From Akebia trifoliata (taxonomy: Eukaryota; Streptophyta; Magnoliopsida; Ranunculales; Lardizabalaceae), in assembly GCA_017979445.1 (NCBI GenBank), contig CM030715.1:15381602-15445601 (forward strand): DNA of 64,000 nt. The letters run 5' to 3'. Below, one piece after another: positions 57,611 through 64,000 of this stretch (the stretch's first letter is position 1; each line of letters begins with the position of its first letter). A program made the translations under genes and the position numbers. Below the pieces are notes generated by a model. That model was not told the DNA's origin. It was given only the letters and a program-made list of their open reading frames with translations, and searched no databases.

Positions 57611-58275
57611 ACAAATTTATTTTTTAAAGTTTGTATTTAATGCACGGACCAAGGTACCCTTATACTGGTTTGTGTTTTGAATACGGACCAAAACCTTAAT
57701 TTTTGGCAAAACATAAAAAAAAAAATAGATTTCCCCTTTTACCAAAGGGAACCTGCAAAGAAACTAAAAGAAAAGCGGCCTGAGTATACAACTTGCCTTC
57801 ATGGGCTTTATCAGTTTCATCACATGAGCATAGGATGGATACAAATTTGATTTTGAAGACTTTACTGTCCTAAGTCTATTAATCACACTTCGATGCATGC
57901 GAGTTTATAGGTAGTTTTTTAGAAACCCATTCTCCAATCATCGATGTACACCAAAGTGTCATCATCTTAGGTTAGTAAATAGGGTGGATGTTTTCCTCCC
58001 CGCCACCCAAAATAACGATCTCGGGGGTTGGAGAGTGTGACATCTAAGGCTAAGATTTTAACAAGGGGGGTGGTTTGTGCATTGAGCTATGAAGCGCACA
58101 AGCATGTGTATTTTTGAGTAAATCTTCACAGTCCATGCATGATGCATAGATTGTACTAAATTTTCACAGTCTGTGCATCATGCACGGACTAAAAATTTAA
58201 AAAGCCAGGTCCGTGGATTATGCACAAACTGAATAATGTTTCATCAGTCCGTGTTCCATGAACGCACTAAACAAA
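57611..58275. repeat. 38-39-bp palindromic tandem repeats, two clusters
   Basis: Cluster one (57620-57710) has two units with a ttgtattt-n-gcacggacc dyad. Cluster two has units starting at 58129, 58167, 58206 and 58245, each headed by a variant of AGTCCGTGCATCATGCACGGACT. Unit length and dyad layout match the array at 28443-28634. Confidence 0.65.
57985..58095 (-). other. Leader segment shared with 62036-62150
   Basis: In reverse complement it aligns with 62036-62150 (shared aaaatcttag, gagatcgttattt, gggtggcg and gaaaacatcc-like parts), on the opposite strand about 4 kb away. Both are taken as Tat leaders. Confidence 0.55.
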
Positions 58276-58462
58276 AAAGAAATAAAGACAACAAAAAGTA
58301 AAATAAAAACATAAAATAATAATAATAATAAAAACAACAAAACTAAAAATAACAATTTTGAAAAAGTTGAATTCAAATTGCCCAAGAATCATTAGAAAAC
58401 TCCTATTTCCAAGTTTTCTCGTCAAACTATCACAAATTCAAGACCTCACACCAGCTCCACAC

Positions 58463-59932
58463 TGTTAGTACCATGTTTTGTCAATTCCAAGATTAGTCGT
58501 ATATTGTTATGTTGTAACCAATGGAAGACATTGTTCGTATGCATTACATCAACAACAAATTAATATATCAAAACCAATCAAGGACAAGGGACATCTTCAC
58601 CCGTGGAGCATAAGAACACGTTATTATCGAAGCATCTTGTGAGTGCTCTAAGGTCATCCGAAAATCAGCTCTATCTCAAGGGAAACAGAAGTTGTCGGTA
58701 GGAGTGAAGGATCCACGGTCAGCCACCGACAGAACAAAATGAGAAAATACCTATCGGCGGTGGAAGCTTACATTTGTCGGTTCCACCAATGAACAACTTA
58801 TCAGATCCACCGTCAGATCAAAATGGGAAATCTTCTATCGGTGGCAGAAGCTCTAACTTGTCGGTCCCACCGCCATCCACTATCATAACTAATTAAGAAA
58901 TCATCTTTCGGTGGCAGAAGCATAGTTCTGCTGATTCCACCACTATAATGCTCATCGGTCCCACCGATGACTCTTGGAGGTTCCACCGACAATGCTGCCG
59001 ATAATGTTCAACGGTAAGATTTTCGACCGTTATGTTTGGTCGGTGCTACCGACGGGATTCAGGTGCCATCGACAGGAAGTCGTTAAGAGCAATTTCTATA
59101 AAAGAAAAGCTCTAAGCTTCATTCTTTGATTGATCAACATCTTCTGAGTTAAGCCCAAGAGAATAAGTATATTTCAAAAGGCTTAACAAAGTAAGAAGAA
59201 TCGTGAAGTGAAGTCGAAACCATGTACATCAAGCTACTTCATCTGGGTTGATCAAGCTTCACTTACTTCATCTTACAAGCATTTACATTCTAACATTGAG
59301 CTAGGTGAGGAGCCATAGATGACGGAAGTAGTGAAGAACCGAAGAATAACAAACTCACCTCAATCGTCATAATTGTGAGTTTGATTGTTTTGTTTTAAAT
59401 TTCAAAAATACTCTCGTAGTAGTTTACTTGATTTCTCCTTCAAAATCAAGTATTAGATTGAATTGCGGACTCAAGTTGAGTGACAAAGGTTACTGAGTTT
59501 CCGAAGTATAAAACTCAGACATTTTGAGTGGATGTGGTTCACTCAATCTTAGGGTTGTAGAATTAACCCCGAAAAATTCTATGTGTGGTTTAAGGTGAAC
59601 CAAAAACCTCAGTTTTAGTAACACCAAAGAACCATCGATTGGAGTTCTCTTGGGAGTGGACGTAGGTACAGTTGCTGAACCACTATAAATTGCGTGTCTC
59701 GTGTTCTTCTCTAATTTCCTTATCTTCATGCAAATTTGAATGTATGTCATGATTGATCATAGCTTGCATAAATCTTTTATTCCATGAATGATTTGACGAA
59801 TGTATCAATAGAACGAACTCATTAAAAATTCAGTCACACTTAAGTGTTTGCATTTAGAAGAATTTTTAAATAGTCCTATTCACCCCCCCCCCCCCCTCTA
59901 GGTCTATACATTGTCAAAGCCTGTAATTTCAT
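58463..59932 (+). mobile_element. Probable solo LTR of a copia-type element
   Basis: Starts TGTTAGTACCATGTTTTGTC, has a TATA-like ctataaaagaaaag at 59096-59109, and near the end a poly-C stretch with ctctagg (59882-59902), typical of copia LTRs of the SIRE/Maximus kind. Flanks CACAC (58458-58462) and TACAC (59933-59937) would be a 4-of-5 duplication if the end is at 59932. No primer site or internal domain follows, so it is likely solo. The upstream half (58690-59060) contains repeated tcggtggcagaagc and gtcggttccacc motifs forming dyads. Confidence 0.5.
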
Positions 59933-59937
59933 ACACC

Positions 59938-60119
59938 ATTAGGTCAAGGAAATCAAAAGGTTTACCCTATCAAACCCCGTGCTTGGGTAGTCACATCTTG
60001 TCATCAAATCTGTCATACCAAATCCATGTTTTTTAAATTTGTTTGAGCAAAATCCTCGGACCCATACAAATAAGGGTTTCATCTATTCTTTGCACACAAT
60101 TTCTATAAAGAAGGGCAGC
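59938..60119. other. Short spacer
   Basis: No feature seen. Confidence 0.3.
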
Positions 60120-61757
60120 TGTAGACACCCAAATTTGACTGGGCCCTCGATGCAAAATACCTTAAAATCTCTAAAAAACAGAAATTGCCCTCAAAATCTA
60201 AACTTTCAAAAAATATAATATCTTTTATTTATTTTTTCAATAAATGCCTAAGACCCTTCCTACGTGGCCCATGGATCAAAAACCTACCTCATCATTCCTC
60301 TACAATTCTCAACTCAACCCAACCATAGCCCAATTCAATCAACCCATTACTATACCCAAGCCCAACCTGCCATCTAAGCCCATCACCATACTTATTCAAC
60401 CTGCTACCCAATCATTCTATCCAAGTCCAACCATCCTATACATGCTCAATTCTCAACCCAACCCAAAGATCATAACCAATCATCCAAGATTATCAAAGTT
60501 GGACATATATCACCACCTCAACTCACCCCCTTATTTAATTACCTATCCCCATCACCTTTCTCTAACCTACCTTCATCATTTCCTACAAACTCATCTTCAA
60601 AAACCAAACTCACACCCCTCATCTCCAATCAAGCACTTCTTCTCTCCAATCAACATACCAAAATACTTCATCTCCATACCTTTGTGGACACATGTCACCA
60701 CACCCTTCACCCTTCCAAAACCTAATCAACAAATCCCTTATACAACCCATTCTTCTAAACTAAATGCACTCTATTCAACCTGCCTAACACTCAATCAACA
60801 AACCAACCTCTTATACCTCCATTCTCTTAGGCCAAACACCACTCATATTTTCCTACCTAATACTCAACCCAAATGGGTTAAAGGATCCAACCCATTTAGG
60901 TTACAAATGATTCACTTAAACCCCCTTTCACAAATACCCTTCTACCACCCTTAATTTACACATACCTTCTCTCACAACCCTCAAACCATTCTATTCCTTT
61001 TCATTAATTTACCCAATTCTACGCCTAAAAATTAATTTTCAAATCCTATAAAATCCCTTCACTCTCAACACACAACCCCTAATGAAAGCCAAATGAAAAT
61101 ACCTCTCTATGCAAAAATACCAAAAAATACAAAAAAAACTCTCTCAATACTCACACTCTACTCACTACTCACATTCAATTCTCCCAACTTATCAACTCAA
61201 CCCTTTACTTACTCTCAAGTAAATAAAAAAAATCAAGGAAGCACATCTATTGAAGGTCAAGAAGATCAAAGTGGGTTTTGGACAAAAGAGAAACATTCGC
61301 CCTCTCCCCCTTCTCTCCCTTCCAACTTCCTCTCTTCTACTTCTCCTATTTTTTTACACTTATGCACACACCACAAATGGTTTAATCTATAGCCCTTTTT
61401 TCAATAAGGAGTCTCTCAATGGTTTAAACCAATATCAAATCCCCCCGACTAGAGGGCACATATCAGATTTTTCCTACTTTTCTTGTTATTTTCAAAATAG
61501 ATTGAATCTAAGGCTACCACCAACTGTTAAGGAAGTAGGGTGCCTAACACCTTCCCTACTCCCTAATATGGACCCCCTTAGCTAGATCCAAGGTGGACCA
61601 ATGGTCCTTATCCATACGACAGTCACTAAATGCCAAAAAATGATTTTTCAAAAAATACATCTTGGGTAACCATTCACACTCTTTTGCAAAAAAAATTGTA
61701 GCGACTCCAAAACCCCCAAAGTGGTGGAGATATTCAAAAATAGAAATCTTGTGTCCA
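60120..61757 (+). repeat. Tat LTR, copy A
   Basis: Starts TGTAGACACCCAAATTTGAC and ends near gtgtcCA, about 1.64 kb. TATA-like cctataaaatccc at 61046-61058. The terminal blocks aggaagtagggtgcctaaca (61530) and gtagcgactccaaaacccc (61698) match Tat LTRs. A strand asymmetry (C-rich, G-poor at 60250-61080) keeps long frames open, including one of 236 codons at 60244-60954 with no recognisable protein. Confidence 0.75.
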
Positions 61758-61762
61758 TAACT

Positions 61763-61781
61763 TGGCTGACTCCATTAGGGA
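61763..61781 (+). other. Primer binding site, tRNA-Arg type (diverged)
   Basis: TGGCTGACTCCATTAGGGA resembles TGGCGACTCCGCTGGGGA with one extra base and a few changes. Confidence 0.5.
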
Positions 61782-62152
61782 ACACACTAGTGGGTCCGAC
61801 CCTTTTTTCGATTCGGTCATTTTTTTCTTTTTCAAAAAAAGATGTGTCTCCATTTGTTTGCATTTGTGTTTATCTACTAATGCTTGCTATGACTTCATTT
61901 TGTTTTTTTATTTTTGTGAAAAAATGCATATAATATTTACTTATTTTATGCTTTTAATTTATTTATTTTTTATTTTCTGTTGGACGAATGATGTGTAAGA
62001 TGGATATATTTTTTCAAAAAAAAATACACATACACATGTGCTTCATATCTCAACGCATAAATCACCCACTCCCTAAAATCTTAGTCTCGAATGTTGGTAC
62101 TCTCAAGCCCCTGAGATCGTTATTTGGGTGGCGAAGAGGAGAACATTCAACT
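61782..62152 (+). other. Short interior between LTR copies A and B
   Basis: 371 bases, no gene. 62036-62150 aligns with the opposite strand of 57985-58095. Confidence 0.5.
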
Positions 62153-64000
62153 TATAAACACCCCAATTTGAACGGGCCCTCGCTTGAAAAAGTCCAAAAA
62201 TACTGATTTTTCAATAAAATTTGCCAACGAGCCTCAAAGGCCCAAATCAATAAAATGCAACATTTTGAATGATTTAGAGGATCCTAAGACCTCGTAAAGG
62301 CTTAGTAGAGCCACCCAAAAAGATTCGGTGTACCCTCACCTTCATCACTCCGCCACCGAAATAAAAAATACCAGATTTCTAATAAAGCTTGGCAACGGGC
62401 CTAAAAAGCCCAGTTCATCAACACGTGGCACTGTCATCGATTTAAAGTCCTTAAAACCCTCTAAAGTATTAAGGGATCCATTAAATGAGACTTGGGACCC
62501 CCCTATCTTCCAACCTTCACCGCTCCGTTCCCAAAATCAAAATACAAAATTTTCAATAAAATTCACCAACGAGCCTTTATAGCCCAATTCAACGAAACAT
62601 GACATTTTAATTGATCTGATAATTCTCAAAATCCCTAAAAAGATAAATAAATGTAAAATGAAACTTAGGATACCCACAATCTTCCATAACCCTCACCGCT
62701 CCACCTCTGAATCCAGAAAAAACCCTAAGCCCACCTAAGGCTCACAAACTTTCAACCCTCCAAAATTAATTTCTCACCTTATCCCTGGACCTAAACCCAA
62801 TCGCATAACACCTAAAACCTAAAACATACCCACCCTAAAAATGCAATAAAAAACAAATCCTATCAAATCCAAAATAACCTACAACCTTTCCAAAACCTAA
62901 GCCCACTATACCCAAGCCCACAAACCATTATCCATATTCAATACACCACCATACCCATAACCCTAACCCACTAACCATTATCCACATCAATCAATCAAAA
63001 TTTTGATCATAAAAAATAACAAATGTCATCACCCTGTCTCACCTCCCTCATCTAATTACCTACCCCCATCACCTTTCTCTAACCATCCATCTACCCACAT
63101 CACTTTTCTTCAAAAATCACCTCAATTCATACCCTTCCCTAACCTACTTAACCTTCTCTAATACAACCAGCCACCCATATCACAACCCATATCCCCTACA
63201 CCCTAACCCATCACATTTCTCTAAACACTCCGTCAACTCACATCATAACCCATACCTCCCATAATCATTTCTTACAAATCTACTTCTACAAACGAAACCC
63301 ATACCCCTTATCTTCAATCCAACACTCCTTATCTCCATTCAATTCATCTAAATCACCTCATCTCCCATTCTTTTTGCCACATGTCATCATCCCTTCAACC
63401 ATCTCAAAAACACAAACACCTAACCACTTACACAACCCATTCTCCTAATCTAAACACCTCACATCCTCAACCAACCTAACACACAATTCAACACCTAACT
63501 CTTGACACCCCCATTCTCTCAATCTCATATCACTCATCTCATCTCACCAAACACTCTACCCAAATGGATTAGGTAAGATCTAAATCATTTGGATCAAAAT
63601 ACTACCTATTTACCTTCATTACACAATTACCCCCCTCTCCACTCTAAATTTCATACCCCCTACCTTCAAAACCTTTGCCATTCTCCACTCTCCTAACAAT
63701 TTACCCCACTATATCCCTAAAGTAACCCCTAAACATCTATAAATATCCCCTTCCTCTTCGCAAAAATGATGATCAATTCTCCCCCTCAAGTCTCACATGA
63801 AAATATTACATTCAACTCAATTCTCTCATCATCTCTTCCCTACTCCTTAAATCACACAAAAAGGTTGATATTCTCATAAATCACTAAGGACATAAAGAAG
63901 AAGAAGAAAAGAAGATTGAAGCTTCAAGGTGAGTTCAAATAAACACCCCTCTCTCTCTTTATTTACCCTCTTCACCTCCCTCTTCTATTATCCCCCTCCT
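62153..64000 (+). repeat. Tat LTR, copy B (runs off the window)
   Basis: Starts taTAAACACCCCAATTTGAAC (TG decayed to TA), like copy A. The match resumes clearly at 63379 (cacatgtcatcatcccttca) against 60690 in copy A. TATA-like ctataaatatccc at 63738-63750. Its first part is about 650 bases longer than in A, partly from a three-unit repeat at 62205-62725. The 3' end lies beyond 64000. Confidence 0.65.
62205..62725 (+). repeat. About 170-bp tandem repeat inside LTR copy B
   Basis: Three units start near 62211, 62378 and 62553, each beginning tcaataaaattt-like then ccaacgagcct..agccca and ending with ccctcaccgctcc-like sequence. Confidence 0.8.

Larger units (their letters stand above)
54354..58460 (-). 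mobile_element. Tat-3: gag and leader of a further Tat element
   Basis: Minus-strand relative of Tat-2 37213-39960, with the same gag parts and leader minisatellite, plus conserved leader segments at 56745-56930 and 57985-58095. No protease or pol is present: the left edge joins Athila gag with no LTR, so it was produced by deletion or illegitimate recombination. The LTR is not recognised; the right side is interrupted by a copia LTR at 58463. Confidence 0.65.

Noticed and set aside
60244..60954. 236-codon open frame, the longest in the window
   Set aside because: It lies fully inside LTR copy A, is rich in P/N/T/S because that strand is C-rich and G-poor, and LTR copy B does not keep the frame. 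No motif is recognisable.
1..64000. tRNA, rRNA or small structured RNA genes
   Set aside because: Only tRNA-complementary primer sites were seen; no cloverleaf with A/B boxes or rRNA core sequence was recognised by eye.

Overview
This window is nuclear DNA of a flowering plant, most likely a eudicot. It is AT-rich and has no complete host gene, no tRNA or rRNA and no bacterial-type operon. Almost all of it is layered, decayed LTR retrotransposons of the Ty3/gypsy superfamily: mostly the Tat/Ogre lineage, with one chromovirus of CRM-like build, one Athila fragment and one copia-type LTR. Stops and broken primer sites fit C-to-T/G-to-A decay, as expected in methylated, silenced chromatin, perhaps pericentromeric.

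Layout. 1-7840 (minus): 5' LTR, leader and pol scrap of a non-autonomous Tat element whose leader carries a fragment of a GeBP/STOREKEEPER (DUF573) host gene. 7841-22400 (minus): an older Tat element, H1, whose gag is split at 11071/20753 by a second non-autonomous Tat element (plus, 11072-20752) with a perfect ATATC duplication. 22381-25155: H1 5' LTR decay and diverged tandem repeats. 25173-25533: a double-hairpin foldback element inside a TA microsatellite. 25980-30278 (plus): two plant-mobile-domain-like genes, one with a clean intron series. 31800-41970 (minus): a Tat element with recognisable gag, protease, G-patch-like, RT, RNase H and integrase parts; the two plus-strand genes lie downstream of its pol in antisense. 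41971-52190 (plus): another Tat element, H2, interrupted at 43400/50974 by the chromovirus (minus, AGAAC duplication) and at 52191 by an Athila 5' LTR and gag. 54354-58460 (minus): gag, leader and repeats of a further Tat element. 58463-59932: probable solo copia LTR. 60120-64000 (plus): two related Tat LTRs in direct orientation only about 395 bp apart.

How the parts relate. Joining the flanks across the 11072-20752 and 43401-50973 insertions restores open reading frames in H1 gag and H2 pol, so those insertion orders are firm. Other junctions (7840, 41970, 52190, 54353) show one clean element end at most and their order is inferred. Besides dead coding capacity, the notable content is the captured host gene, the antisense PMD-like genes, and many families of tandem and palindromic repeats (17, 33, 37, 38, about 165 and 197 bp) confined to retroelement leaders, 3' regions and LTRs.
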